Origin: Glandiceps talaboti
Taxonomy: Eukaryota > Hemichordata > Enteropneusta > Spengelidae
Length of the DNA stretch: 64,000 nucleotides
NCBI RefSeq assembly: GCF_964340395.1
Contig: NC_135567.1
Coordinates: forward strand, 3,441,609 to 3,505,608
Direction: 5' to 3'
Position 1 is the stretch's first letter. Each line of letters opens with the position of its first letter. Positions 24,308 through 36,344 of the stretch are shown piece after piece. A program made the translations under genes and the position numbers. Under the pieces are notes generated by a model. The model worked only from the letters and a program-made list of their open reading frames with translations. It was not told where the DNA came from and searched no databases.

Positions 24308-25511
24308 CTATAATCAAAGGATACAAACTTATTAATTCCCCTTTTATAATATTGCGATGTATTATATCAATAATTATTATTGTAATCTCTTTGTGTAAAT
24401 ATACAAATATTTTCTTGAAATGTTTCCTAAGTCTCATTATTATTATTATATAGATTGATTAATGAGCAAGGTCGGTAATTGTGAGTGACTGTCGGGTCCC
24501 ACAGCTGCCGACCACCGTGAGCTGGATCCTGCTGTTGACAAAATGCAGAATGCACACACGCAACCACTTGTTTGTAATTTGTTGACTCAGCATCTTAGTT
24601 CTCACTAGATAAGATTATATAAAAATCACCTTCACTCTCTGGAAATTCATTTGTCATGGGTAGCATTTAAAAAAAACACAAAGAGAACACAACAAATACT
24701 AATAAAAATACTAGGGATTCTAGGGATCTCTGCCTATGTGAATGTTGATGATATGCTTAGATTGCTATAGGCAGTTCTGACTTCATATTTCTGATTGTGA
24801 ACTTGACAACTTCAAAACAAGGCCACATGGCTGAAACTAAGTGCAATGTTTTCTGGAAGTACTCAGTGCTTGCACTGAATGTGGTAAAATGAAAAAATTC
24901 AATCAATGAAATAGGATCCTTCCAATTGTCTATTGACTTTCATTACCTCAAAACAAGCTGTACCCAAATGAAATATGCATAAAATATACATAAATCATAT
25001 GTCCAATATGTGTGTTTCTCTGTGCTCTAGGTAAACAGGATTTCGTAAGCCGAGCCAACAATGCATTGTGGGTAATGTCTCATACTGCGTAGGACTTGGT
25101 AGGGGAAACCCGTGATTAGTCATAACATATGACAGTGAGTATGGTGATAAGTTATTCAGTAGTAGCCCCATGTGCGTAGACACCACCATTTTGTCAAGTT
25201 GCATTCCAGTAACCAGAAAAGCTGCTTGCTGTTTTTAATATGTTAGAGTTTTCAATGTGTCGTGTCATGTGAGTGATGTAACTGTCCTAAGTTGGAAGCT
25301 TCTTGTTTTTCCTGTTTTAAGCTGTTTACTTCACTGCCGACATTTTCACTCAACCTGTCCTATTTTTAACTTTGATGTTTCCTATGTTATTCAAATGTGC
25401 AATTGATCCAGTAAATAAGTTCCTATCATTTTCAATGTACAGGGTACTATACCACTACAATTCCACGAGTATCTGCACTAACCCTGAACTATTACTTATA
25501 CCAGTCCAACC
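24308..25511. other. Probable intron/intergenic DNA
   Basis: No repeat match or domain. ACAATGCATTGT at about 25058-25069 is a 12-bp perfect palindrome. The 69-aa minus frame at 24995-25204 has no recognisable domain. Confidence 0.35.
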
Positions 25512-25892
25512 ATGTCTCTTGCAATGTCTCGACCAATGAGAACAAAGAAACCTCCACACATTTACACTCCTTTAATATCAAATCTTGATGGTAACAGAAC
25601 TAACACCAACTATTCACAGAATACCAGAAAAACCATTACCAAGAAAAATGAAGCAGCTTCAAGAGTATTACATTGTGAAACTGAAATAACTGGAGGTGGT
25701 GTTGTACTAACTTTATCTGCTGCTGCATGTGAGCACATAAAGAACTGTTGTGTTGACTACTATAAAGATAAACATACTACAAAGCATTCAAAGATATACA
25801 ATAATGGTCTTGAAAGTGAACGTCCTCTGTCAATTAAAGCATGTCCACTCTTCAGAATCAACATATATCACACAACATCAACATCATTATGA
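25512..25892 (+). CDS. Unknown ORF, 126 aa, basic N-terminus
   Basis: The ATG has a fair context (ACCATGT) and a second in-frame ATG follows at codon 5. The N-terminus is basic and proline-rich (SRPMRTKKPPHIYTPL), then rich in N/T/K, followed by a segment with two cysteines flanking IKN (ACEHIKNCCVDYYKDKHTTK). Composition is protein-like and not repeat-derived, and the frame lies in otherwise non-repetitive sequence. I recognise no family. It may be a single-exon fragment of a host gene, a transposon-derived gene or a chance frame. Confidence 0.35.
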   Translation: MSLAMSRPMRTKKPPHIYTPLISNLDGNRTNTNYSQNTRKTITKKNEAASRVLHCETEITGGGVVLTLSAAACEHIKNCCVDYYKDKHTTKHSKIYNNGLESERPLSIKACPLFRINIYHTTSTSL

Positions 25893-26299
25893 TAAACGGA
25901 AGCAAAATAGACAAGTTCCTAGTTAATGATCTCCATCATTTTTATCCTGATTGAAAGGCGTGGGCATGGGCTATATCTGAACTGGTGCCCATGCCCACAC
26001 CGTTTCACTAAGTGAGCTACACAGCCAAACAAAAGCGACCTTACATTAGCATCGAATGAAACTACAATCAGTCACAGACAGGCAGTTGACAACGTTGTAG
26101 ATGTTTCAACTGTAAACAAATTCAGTGATTGTATTAGTATATTTAAAGGTAATTTGATGCTACCTCTATACATTTCGTCTGAATACGTTGCTAGGGGAAA
26201 TCCCTAGGACTTCCTCACCCCCAAAGGTCAGGCATGCAGTCAACCAACAATCAGATACGCCAAAATTTACTTTCATAATGGTATTTAACTTGTCATAAA
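25893..26299. other. No gene seen; inverted word near 25960-26010
   Basis: GGCGTGGGCATGGGC (about 25957) and GCCCATGCCCACACC (about 25987) are complementary over about 12 bp and could form a hairpin with a short loop. Nothing else recognised. Confidence 0.4.
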
Positions 26300-27413
26300 C
26301 ATTTTAACCAATGTCATTGTAGCACAACTGTACAGTTTTAAAAAAAATGTTTATCCACATGTTGAACCATGCTAGGTATAGGTGTTCATTTGCTGAATGA
26401 TTATCCAGTTGCCTATCCAACCATGCTGTTATCTTTGCAATATATGCGATCATTTGGCTGTTGGTATGGGCGTGGTCTTGTTGCTAGGCACATTTACATA
26501 CATTTTTAAAATATTTATTCTTTTGTCTATTAATTCCTGTTATCTTTGCAATATATGCGATCGTTTGGCTGTTGGTATGGGCATGGTCTTGTTGCTAGGC
26601 ATTTTAAAAATATTTATTCATGTCTATTACTTCCTGTTATTATCTTTGCAATATAGTGATCATTTGGCGTGGTCTTGTTGCTAAATAAATTTACACAAAT
26701 GTTATGGAAGTTTTTTCACTTGTCTATTAATCCCTGTTGTTATCTTTGCGAAATACACGACCGTTTGGCTGTTGCTATAGGTGTGGTCATGGTTGCTAGG
26801 GATATTTGCATACAATCTTTGAATGTTTACTGACTTGTTTGACCAAAATATACTGCAATTTGGTTGTTGGTAAGGGTGTGGTTATGGTTGCTAAGGCCAT
26901 TTTTACACCTAATTTGCATATCTTTCATGGAATCATTGTATCTGTAGTATTTCTTCATCCATATATCCCTAGATGCATTCCCATTAAATTCCAGCCCTGT
27001 CTGCTCAGTAGTTTTGGAATTATAGATTTTTTACCAAAAGACACATTTTTAGCCCTAATTTGCATATCACCGATGGGACCATCATATCATGAACGATTCT
27101 TTAGTAAAAACACCCTGAAAAACGTTTCACCCAAATTTCAGCCCGATCTGCCCGGTAGTTTTTGAGTTTCAGTTTTTTGACCAAAAATAGCATGTTTTTA
27201 CCCAAATCTGAAACCGATGGTAAGATCATTTTAATTTGAACAATTTCCCAAATTGACAGCCAAGGTAATGGACCCACCAAATATCATGGCAATCGGTTCA
27301 GCAGTTTTTGACTTTAAGTTGTTTACACACACACACATCGACACACATATTGACAGACAGACAGACGCCAGGTGATCCCTATAGCAATACTGAACCTCAG
27401 TTCAATTGTGCTA
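26300..27413 (+). mobile_element. HINE/pearl-like family A, full-length copy
   Basis: Left end TAGCACAACTG at 26320-26330; right end CAATTGTGCTA at 27403-27413. Between them are about five degenerate units of roughly 115 bp built on TGTTATCTTTGCAATATA and GGCGTGGTCTTGTTGCTAGG (26430-26900). Then come units based on CTAATTTGCATATCAC, TTTCAGCCCGATCTGCCC and TTTTTGACCAAAAA, a short ACACAC tract, GACAGACAGACAGAC (about 27353) and the terminal hairpin region. No coding: the 95- and 119-aa frames here translate the repeat units. Confidence 0.8.
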
Positions 27414-27589
27414 ATTATGATGGATTGATTTAGATGTGCTGGTACATGGTCAACCTCATTTGCATAATTTTGAATAAAACAAATTTCATGTTACAATCAT
27501 GACATGGTTGACATAATACACAAATATCCTTTACATCTGCCATACTTAGTAGACTGAGTGACCATTATATAATATAAGGTATTGGTCAG

Positions 27590-28250
27590 GAGAAATTACA
27601 GTGACAGGGGATAATAGAATAAAGTGGGACCTAATCAAACTTAAGATCAGACCATTCAGTATAGCAAGTAAAAAGCTAAACATTGTAAACAAAACATTGT
27701 TGATCTGGAAAACAGGATTGCCTAATTACAGAGGAAGATTTCCATTTCCCCAATGAGCTCTATCTCGCCAATCTACCTTGCTTGAGATCTACCTGGTATC
27801 AAAAGGGGGAAGGGGAACATTAAGTATTTCCTGAACTTAGAAAAGCATCACAAAAAGAAGTGAATGTATAAAGCCACGCACTTGAAGAAAGACCATAATG
27901 TAATCATTAACCAGCTAACATAAACTGTATCCGGAATCAGATCTTTCTACTCAAATCTATACGAGGTCCAGCCATTTGGGGAGGAAGAATGGCAATGTTA
28001 GGAGACCCTGATACAGCATCTCAGAAATTACTTGATGCCATCTTGCAACAGAGGAGCTTTTTAATACATTAGCCACGATGACAGTTAGTACATCGCTTGC
28101 AAATGGTGGGATAACAGTAGAATATTCTGTAAACATTTTTGGCCATTAGTGAATGCTTAGGTGGTGGATTCCTTTAATACGGCTTTTGAACAAGGAGAGT
28201 TCTCAATCTCCCAGAAACAAAGTATCATTACTCTGATAGACAAAAGCGCC
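27590..28250 (+). mobile_element. L1-like LINE fragment (linker and RT start)
   Basis: Plus-strand reading gives IRWDLIKLKIRPFSIASKKL (about 27617), then RSTWYQKGEGEH joined by a frame change to KYFLNLEKHHKKK (about 27785-27855). This is the 'ARS.W...GE..TKYFLNLEKR' linker of L1/Tx1-type LINEs. Near 28165-28240 it reads VDSFNTAFEQGEFSISQKQS and ITLIDKSAN, the first RT block. The reading stops exactly where the HINE-like element at 28.24 kb begins. The rest of the RT was not found beyond it. Confidence 0.75.
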
Positions 28251-28800
28251 AATGGTGCTGTAGCACAACTGTTGACAGAACACATATTTAATTTTCTGTA
28301 ATGATTATGTGGTCTTTTGTGCTATACATATTTGCATACATTCTTTGAAGGTGTATTCCCGTGCCTTCTCATACATGGTGTTATATCTGCAATATACACA
28401 ATAATTTAATATTAATATGGGTGTGGTCTTGTTGCTAGGCATATCTACATACAATTTTACAATGCTCATCCATTTACCTTACACTCACAAGTGTTATTTT
28501 GGCATTATGTCATTGTTTACCTTTGTTGCTAAGGGCATTTACACATTTTACATATTTTACAATAATGTTTACTCAATCGCCTACCCATCCCATGTGACTG
28601 TTGCTAAGGGCATGGTCATGGTTGCTAGGGTCAATTACATAAGTATGACACATTCACAATTTGCAGACTAACAGTAACACTTTCTGAATTATAACCAAAT
28701 TTCTTCTCCAGTAGTTCGATAGGTAAAGTTCAATACCAAAATCACTTACATCACCTACAAGACAGAAAGACAGACAGACAGAAAGACAGACAGGCAGTCT
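28240..28800 (+). mobile_element. HINE/pearl-like family A, right-truncated copy
   Basis: Begins AGCGCCAATGGTGCTGTAGC with the left end TAGCACAACTG at about 28262-28272, then units around GGTGTGGTCTTGTTGCTAGG and GGGCATGGTCATGGTTGCTA, and ends at GACAGACAGACAGAAAGACA near 28770-28795. The terminal GTTGTGCTA is missing. It interrupts the L1-like LINE. Confidence 0.65.
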
Positions 28801-29075
28801 ACCTTGAACCAACCTGTTATTCACTGTTAAAGTTATGTAAACAATGTTTCCAAGCAACCTCAAGGAGAGATTAATTGTAGTGCCATTCACACACACTCGT
28901 TACATTATGTTAAGTACCTCATAAAATTTGTAATGGTTTAATGAGATCAATAAAACAATAATTTCTGACCACTCCTAATAATGAACTTGAACAAAAATGT
29001 AAAGATAAGTATGCTTCAGTAAATACTATGAGCAATAATTTCACCCTAACATAGTTGTGAGTAATAACTCTACCC
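28801..29075. other. No gene seen
   Basis: Short unique-looking stretch between two elements. Confidence 0.3.
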
Positions 29076-30873
29076 TAAGGGACCGGTCAGTTTCTTCAGC
29101 CTGGGGGGGGGGGTGGATTCTTAAATTGGGCCGACAAAAAGTCACTGACCCCCCCTATCTGTAAATCAAAAACAGGCTGCCCCCCCCCCCCCCCATATAT
29201 ATATATAATATTCACATGACAGGTATTTTTTTATCGTGGCTCAGTGTGAACGCTTGACTGTCTTGCATCTACTTTATAAGATCCTGGGTTAGCACTATCA
29301 TAATTGTAATTATTGACTACACAGGTTAAATATATTCCAAAAGGATCTTGACAGTGAAAGATATTGGAAAGCTTAAGCAGGGAATATGTATATCTCTTAT
29401 GGGGGGGGGGGGTCCCAGGGGGTCTCCCCCTACAAGCCCTGGAGGATTTTTACTCTGAAAAGTCAATTTTGAGACTATTCAGACCCTTTCAGACAATAAT
29501 TTCCTAGCTTTACAAGAAAGACAGCACCAACATGTAAAAAGCAACTACACAGGGTTGAAATATTGTTGAAATATACTTTGATAGCATCTTGACAGAGGGG
29601 AAGAGCTTGAAACTGGGATATGTCCACCTCATGTGGGGGATCCAAAGGGGTCTCCCTCTTGAAGCCCTTGAGGATTTTTAATCTTAAAGCCAATATTTAG
29701 GCTATTCAGACCCTTTCAAGCAATAACTTAATCCATGCTTTACAAGACAGCACCATCAAGTATCAGAAACTATTCTTTATAACTCACACAGGATTGAAAT
29801 ATGTTCTTAAAAAGTTAAATGGCATCATTATTTACATGTAGTAAAGGTCAGCACATCTACTGGTAGTATCATTGGTAGGGGAGATTTGGAGTTTAAGGCA
29901 ATTTTAGACTACCTTGGCAAACATTTCACATCTTTAAAAGACTATCATCTCAAATTAGAATTGGGTGAAAATATTTAAGAAAAGTTTAATACCATTATGA
30001 CTGTAAACAGGTTGTTGGTGCATCTGAGTGTTGGTTGAATGCTTGAGTGACCTCTGGGGGTGAGGGAGTCCTTGGACGTTTTCCCCTGGCAGATCTGCAG
30101 TTTTTTGCTTCTATTAAGGCAATGTTTAGGTTATTCATAGCCTTTGGGGTAATATTTCCAAGCTTCGAATAGCTAATGTAAGTTTTAAATGAGTTTCCCA
30201 TGTCACATAAAAATGACCCCGTAACATTTGTATAGTGGCATTAATATTGCATGTATAGTAAAGTCACCGGTATGTTAGAGAACTTTAGGTGGTCATACCT
30301 AGTGTATAATAGAAACTGGAATCTGATGAGATGTGCTGATTTGTAGTGTCAATAACATGTAGTGTCCAAATAGAAAGTGTATTCTTCCTTTCTGACAAGT
30401 TCATAGTGACGAGTAGGGAACATTTTAGATTAACTTCTTTTATAAACTATCTATGAAGATTACCATTACGAAACCTTCAAGTTCACTTTTGCCCCAAAGT
30501 GCAATATAAGTGAAGCACTGATTGTGAAACAGCCAAGCATTTACATGACATGTTCTGTAACTAGTGTGGTAGCTAGGTAATACATGTATATGTATATTTA
30601 TAGTTATGCTTGAACTAATAAGTAAGAATTCATGTAAGAAACAGGGAGAAAAACAAATATTTACATGTACCACATTTCAGACAACTTGCTATATGCCATT
30701 GTAGAAAAGGGATTTTTTTTCTTCTATCACAATCCAAAACACAATGACCCCCCCCCCCTATCCACAATTTTGAAAACCGCATGACCCCCCCCCCCCTCTG
30801 CCAATTTCAAAAACAGGGTGACCCCCCTCCCAATCCACCCTCCCCCCGGCCCAAGAAACTGACCGGTCCCTAA
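29076..30873. mobile_element. TIR element with TAA target duplication (PIF/Harbinger-like), copy 1
   Basis: Left end GGGACCGGTCAGTTTCTT and right end AAGAAACTGACCGGTCCC are perfect 18-bp inverted repeats. Both are flanked by TAA (29076-29078 and 30871-30873). A 3-bp TAA/TWA duplication and GGG-starting TIRs are usual for PIF/Harbinger elements. No transposase is encoded. Just inside the TIRs lie long G or C runs and the phrase GGGCCGACAAAAAGTCACTG. The middle has two to three degenerate units of about 230 bp with GTCTCCCCCT, TTTTTACTCTGAAAAG and CTATTCAGACCCTTTCA. About 1.8 kb. Confidence 0.8.
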
Positions 30874-31955
30874 AATGGTTAAATTCATCTTATTCCCCTG
30901 TAAATCTGTTGTTTTTGGAAATGTTGTGAAATTAATAGAATAATTTTCCACAATCCAAAGTTTACCAGAATATCTCCATCTACTATGGAATAATATTCCC
31001 TCTCACTACTAGCCTGGGTTCCCCTGCAGTCCAACCAGAACTGCATGACTAACATAAGTATCATATACTAGAGATTGCCAGAGTTGAGGAAGCAATGCGA
31101 AAGAGGCTTATCAATAATGAACTTGATCAAAATGTAATGTCTCAATGTTGATGATTGCGGTATTGCATTTTTGCTCTGGATTGTTTCCAATTTATTGAGA
31201 CTTCTGTATGGCCCTCTCATAACATAACTCTTAACTAAGAATTAAGATACAACACAAAAACTCATTTGTTAATTGACCATACTGATACGATATGGGTATT
31301 TTATTTTGGATTTAAGCAACTTTCCTTTAGGTCTGTTCATATTGCTTGAATACAATTGTAAATTAACTTTGAATGAACATGGGTAATCCCCAAGGCTAAT
31401 CACATCTCTAGTCTGTGCATAAATGTGTACTTTTCCATATATTGAAATGTCACCATGCATTAAAAGCTTGATTAGGCCAAATAATAAAAAAAACATTGTT
31501 TGGGTCCGGTTACCCGATCTCACCTATTTTTTCACGCCGACCCTAAATTTAGTTTTATGTATTTGCGAAAAATAATAATAAAATTGCAAAAATCGTGAAG
31601 TCTCTCAAGAAATAGTGGGTGCGGAAACTGATATCAACTTAAAAATACAATATAAAACTATTCTGTAATGGCTGTACATCTGATAGGAAGAAATAAACAG
31701 CACAGACTGAGACCACATTGAAAACAATGGAAAACCTCACACATGAAAAAAAAAATATAATAAAATAAAAAAAACCCATAAATTTACTTACCCCACCTAT
31801 TTTAAAATTGAATGTAATTATGCCTTACTAGTGGTTAGCTGTGATGACTGTTTATAAGTCACTTCCTGTATGTATGTACAATAACGATTATTCTTAACGA
31901 TTATTTTTTTCGGTGTTCTGCAAAAATAAACTTGGTCTGTCTATTTTACTTTTTT
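30874..31955. other. Unassigned stretch
   Basis: No repeat match. A minus frame of 84 aa (31269-31523) ends with a lysine-rich segment (NMNRPKGKLLKSKIKYPYRI) that is protein-like but lacks a recognisable domain or convincing splice sites. Confidence 0.3.
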
Positions 31956-31959
31956 TTAG

Positions 31960-32914
31960 AATATAGCGCCAATGGCATTGTAGCACAACTGTATTTAGGT
32001 GTTGTTATGGGTGTAGTCTTGTTGCTAGGCATATTGCATCCATATTTTTGAATCTGTATTCAACTTGCTACCCATCCTTGTTGTTATATTTGTAATATGC
32101 ATTATTTCACTGTTGCTAAGGGCCTGGTCTTGGTTGCAAAGGCACATTGTGTCATAATATTTTAAACAATAACTGGAGAATAACACCTCCAGAAACATCG
32201 CCACCACATTTCAACCTAATTCACCATTCAATTTAAAGATATAAGTTTTTGACAACAATTGGCATTTTTAGACCTAATTTGCATATCACAGATGGTATCA
32301 TCATGTTATGAATACAGCTCCATTGACACATCCCCAGATGCATCCAGATTAAATTTCAGCCCAATCTGCTTTGTTTTAGAATTATAGAGTTTGATCAAAA
32401 TGTTCATATCATTAATGGGATGGATCATCATGTTATGAACAATTCTTAATCTAAACATCACTAAGAATGTTCAACTTTCAACGAAATCTGCTAAATTATT
32501 TTGGAATTATAGCTTTTTGACCAAAAAGACACATTTTGTAGCCTTAATTTGTATATCACTGATGAGGTCATCATGCTGTGACCAATTCCTAATATAAGCA
32601 TCCTGAAGAATATTACAACCACATTTCAGCCCAATATGCTCAGAAGATTTGGAATTAAAGATTTTTGACCAAAAAGACGCCCTTTTAGACCTAATTTGCA
32701 TATCACTGATATAATCATGATGTTATGAACAATTCATAATCTAAACACCACTAAGAACGTTCTCATCAAATTTCAGACCGATCTGCCAAGTATCTTTTTA
32801 GTTTCAAATCACACATCAGTGGTAAGATCATTTTGAATTTAACAATTTCCCAACTAAACGCCGAAGGTAATATACCCACTAAATATCATGGCAATTGGTT
32901 GAGCTGTTAAGTTG

Positions 32915-32971
<57 letters not shown>

Positions 32972-32994
32972 ACACATCCAAAGACAGACAGATG

Positions 32995-33033
<39 letters not shown>

Positions 33034-33103
33034 TGACAGACAGACAGACAAACCCTTTGCCATGACTGTATCACTACTGAACCTAAGAAGTTGAGTTGTG
33101 CTA
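31960..33103 (+). mobile_element. HINE/pearl-like family A, full-length copy
   Basis: AGCGCCAATGGCATTG leads into the left end TAGCACAACTG at 31981-31991. The right end GAGTTGTGCTA finishes at 33103 and is followed by AAAAAAAA. Four units of about 120-150 bp with TTTTTGACCAAAAAGAC and CTAATTTGCATATCACTGAT fill 32240-32800. An (AC)n tract at about 32918-32965 and (GACA)n at about 32985-33050 precede the end. Confidence 0.85.
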
Positions 33104-33704
33104 AAAAAAACAACATAGTACAGTTGTTTTCTTGAAAAAAATACAGGGTTTATGCACACAACATTTCTCAGACATCATTATGGACATGAGATCTCAAAAC
33201 AAAACTTCATATAATTCCTGATTAAACCTGCACTAGCTGCATTTTTTTTGCATTTTGTTCATCACAACAATGAACAATGTATTCATATAAATATGTTCAA
33301 TATCTTATCAAATGAGATTGTACTTATTAATTTGTGGTCAATTATATCTATAAGCAGTATAATCTTGGGTTGAAATCTTTGCCATTGGGAAATGTGTAAT
33401 GCTCCACTAGCTGAATTTCAAGAATTTTTTTATCAAGACATCAACAATATATACCTGTTCAATAACTTATAAAATGACATAATGTTAATTTCTGCTGAAT
33501 TAAATGTGTATGCAGTATAATAACGTTAGGGGCACTGATATATTGTCCGTACAATCAATCACTATAATTGTATTTTATTGTGTGCACACCTATGCATATA
33601 TGTACACACACAGATGTTTACATTCACATTCACTAAACTTTAGGGTGTACTATATACTGATATAATCGTTAAACAAGTTTCAACAAGTGACATATCAGTC
33701 AGAA
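33104..33704. other. No gene seen
   Basis: AT-rich sequence without motifs or matches elsewhere in the window. Confidence 0.35.
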
Positions 33705-34810
33705 TAGCTCCGCTTTTTTTTTTATTTGTTAGTCTGTTGTTGTTGGTGGTGGTGTTGGAGGGGGGGGGGGGGGCGGGTTAACATGTTGTAGTGGTTCTGT
33801 TGTCCACTATGAAGTTTCGTTTTAGCAAAGTAATAAAGTGGTTAGTGTTTTCATATGATGACTCACACACACTAACGAACACATTTCACACAGAAAGTTG
33901 GTAAAATATAGTACTTTATAGTCATGTTACAAACATTCTATTTTTACCCTTATTTTTGCATATTAATAACCAAATCAATGTGTGTTCAACAAACTTATAT
34001 CTGCTCATTCCAAGACATCTACACAACAAATTCGATTGGCTCAGTAGTTTTAGAGAAGACTTTAACACATTTTTACCAAAAATTCTATTTTTAGACCTAA
34101 TTTACAGAGCAACAACCCAATGAACCTGGCTTGAATAAACCTACATCTGCTCGTAAAATCAGACACACACAAGAAATTTCAGCTTAATTGGCCCAGTAGT
34201 TTTAGAGAAGATATTTGAAGCATTTTTACCCACAATTCTTTTTATTTTTTACATCTAATTTGCATATTAATAAACCACTTAATTTGTCTTGTACAAACTT
34301 ATATCTGCTCATCCCAAAGACATCCACACAACAAATTTCAATTCATTTGGCCCATTAGTTTTGGAGCAGAAAATTTTTGAAGCATTTTTACCAAAAATCT
34401 AATTTTAGACCTAATTTGCATATTAATAACCCAGTCTAATTGTCTTGAACAAACTTATATCTACTCATCCCAAGACACTCACATAATAAATTTCAACTCA
34501 ATTGGCTCAGTAATGTTGGAGAAGATTTTTGAAACATTTTTACAAAAATTTCTATTTGAGATCTAACTTGCATATTTATTAGCCGACCATATATGTTTAC
34601 ATAATTATATACCTATAATACTTTTATCTGATGACCTTTGACCTTGGAATTTGTGCTGACCAATGTAACTAAACATTATAAATCTATAATGAAAGTTTGG
34701 ACAAACAATTATATTGTGAAGTATAGAAGATACATGTAGCTGGTTGCTGACAAACATTGTGCCCCCAGTGGCAAGACTTACTGTTGTTTTGGTCAAAATT
34801 TGTCATGGAA
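33705..34810 (+). mobile_element. HINE-like family B left end with 153-bp core repeats and family D tail
   Basis: The left end TAGCTCCGCT at 33705 and about 230 bp after it match the family B copy at 45082 (TAATAAAGTGGTTAGTG, TTTCATATGATG, CACACAGAAAGTTGGTAA). It then carries four tandem units of 151-156 bp (33940-34575) with ACCTAATTTGCATATTAATA, CTTATATCTGCTCATCCCAA and TTGGCCCAGTAGTTTT. The last 200 bp match family D at 22700-22910. It may be one composite element or two fused ones. Confidence 0.6.
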
Positions 34811-35290
34811 GACAGGCAGAACAAATGAAACATGCTACTAACTGGAGATAAGTGTAAGTTTGTTGAGAATTAAGTCTTTTTACCAAAACAGTTTATAAAC
34901 CTTGCACATACTCAGAATGGTTAACCTAGAAATGTTTGATGTTTATAAGAGAATAATTTGAATTGGCGGTGTATGATGGAGGTGAAAACACTTCCTCAAT
35001 AATTTCACCAACCAAATTAAAAGAATAAAATTGTCACCAATTCCATGAATAAATACAGTTTTGCTTACAGATTGATACATGAGAAAAGATTTGCCGATTT
35101 GTTCTAGCATGGAAGTATCACCCACCATTCTAGAATGGTAAACTCCAAACAAATTTGTCTTTACAGATGTCACATACATGTACATGTTAATCTTATCGAA
35201 TACATTTGTGATAGTTTTGATTAGAATGGAATTCAATGCAAGGATTACATTTCATGTTAAAACAACATTACAGAGTTCGTTACAATACAT
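34811..35290. other. Unassigned; weak minus-strand exon candidate
   Basis: A minus frame (34943-35236) contains VTSVKTNLFGVYHSRMVGDT followed by SMLEQIGKSFLMYQS just before a donor-like GTAAGC (about 35065-35070). It reads like protein, but no polypyrimidine acceptor is visible upstream, so I do not call a CDS. Confidence 0.25.
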
Positions 35291-35296
35291 GAATGG

Positions 35297-36165
35297 GGGG
35301 GGGGGGGGTTCGGTGGATTATTCCATTGGGCCGACAAAAAGTCACTGAACCCCCACCCCTATATATAACCGAAAACAGGCTAAAGCACGATAACCCCCCC
35401 CCCCCCACACACACACACACACACATATCATATTCACATGACAGGTACTTTTTTATCGTAACTCAGTGTGGACTACTTGACAGTCTTGCAAATACATTAT
35501 AAGATCCCAGGTTAGGATTATCATAAAATTATTGACTACACAGGGTAAATATATTCCAAGCATGGTTTAATAGAATCTTGACAGTGAAAGGAATGGGGAA
35601 AGCTTGAGAAGGGAATGTATACATCTCTCATGGGAGTCCGAGGGGGTCTCCCCTTAGAAGCCCTGGAGGTTTTTTACTCTGGAAAGTAAATTTTGAGACT
35701 ATTCAGACACTTTCAGATAATAATTTGCAAGCTTTAGAAGACAACACCAACATGTACAAAACAACTACATAGGATTGAAATATTTTTGAAATATAGTTTT
35801 TATAGCACCTTGACGGAATAGCTTGAGACTGGGATGTGTCCACCTCATGTGGGGGGGGGGGGGTCCTAGGGGTCTCTCATCCTAAAAGCCCTGGAGATTA
35901 TTTGTACTCTTAAAGCCAATTTTAGGCTATTCAGACACTTTCAAGCAATACATGTAACCTCCAAGCTTTACAAGACAGCACCATCAAGTATCAGAAACTA
36001 TTCTTTATACCTTATTACTTAGGGTTTAAATATGTTCTTAAAAAGTTAAATGACATTATTATAATAAAGGTCAGCCCATCTAATGGTAGTATCATTGGTA
36101 AGGGAGATTTGGAGTTTTAAGGCAATTTTAGACTATCTTGGCAAACATTTCACACCTTTAATATT
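35297..36165. mobile_element. PIF/Harbinger-like TIR element, truncated copy 2
   Basis: Starts in a G run and matches the 29.1-30.9 kb copy from ATTGGGCCGACAAAAAGTCA to GGCAAACATTTCACACCTTT, including the GTCTCCCC/AAGCCCTGGAG units and CAAGACAGCACCATCAAGTA. The TIR at the left and the right third are missing. Confidence 0.75.
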
Positions 36166-36211
36166 CGATCACTCATCGTTGAAAGTTGGTGCTGTGGTAG
36201 GCGATAGAATG

Positions 36212-36271
36212 CTACGAGGTTTGACACATCTTCCCATCTTTGAGAACAGATATGTCAAACCTTGTAGCCCT
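36212..36271. repeat. Imperfect inverted repeat
   Basis: GCTACGAGGTTTGACACATC and GATATGTCAAACCTTGTAGC are complementary with two mismatches over about 20 bp, separated by about 20 bases: a stable potential hairpin. Confidence 0.75.
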
Positions 36272-36344
36272 ATAGTGCATACATCCAATGTTAGCATAAC
36301 CATGGCTGGCCACAGTACCATAACCACACGTTGTTACAGTTTGT

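Noticed and set aside
25055-25080. Promoter motif around ACAATGCATTGTGGG
   Set aside because: A palindromic word resembling a transcription-factor site, but one short motif without an adjacent exon is not enough.
31269-31523. 84-aa minus frame with a basic C-terminus
   Set aside because: No domain, no clear splice sites and no second supporting signal; left in the unassigned stretch.
32854-33159. 101-aa and shorter frames rich in C/V/L/S
   Set aside because: Translations of the (AC)n and (GACA)n tracts of a family A element.
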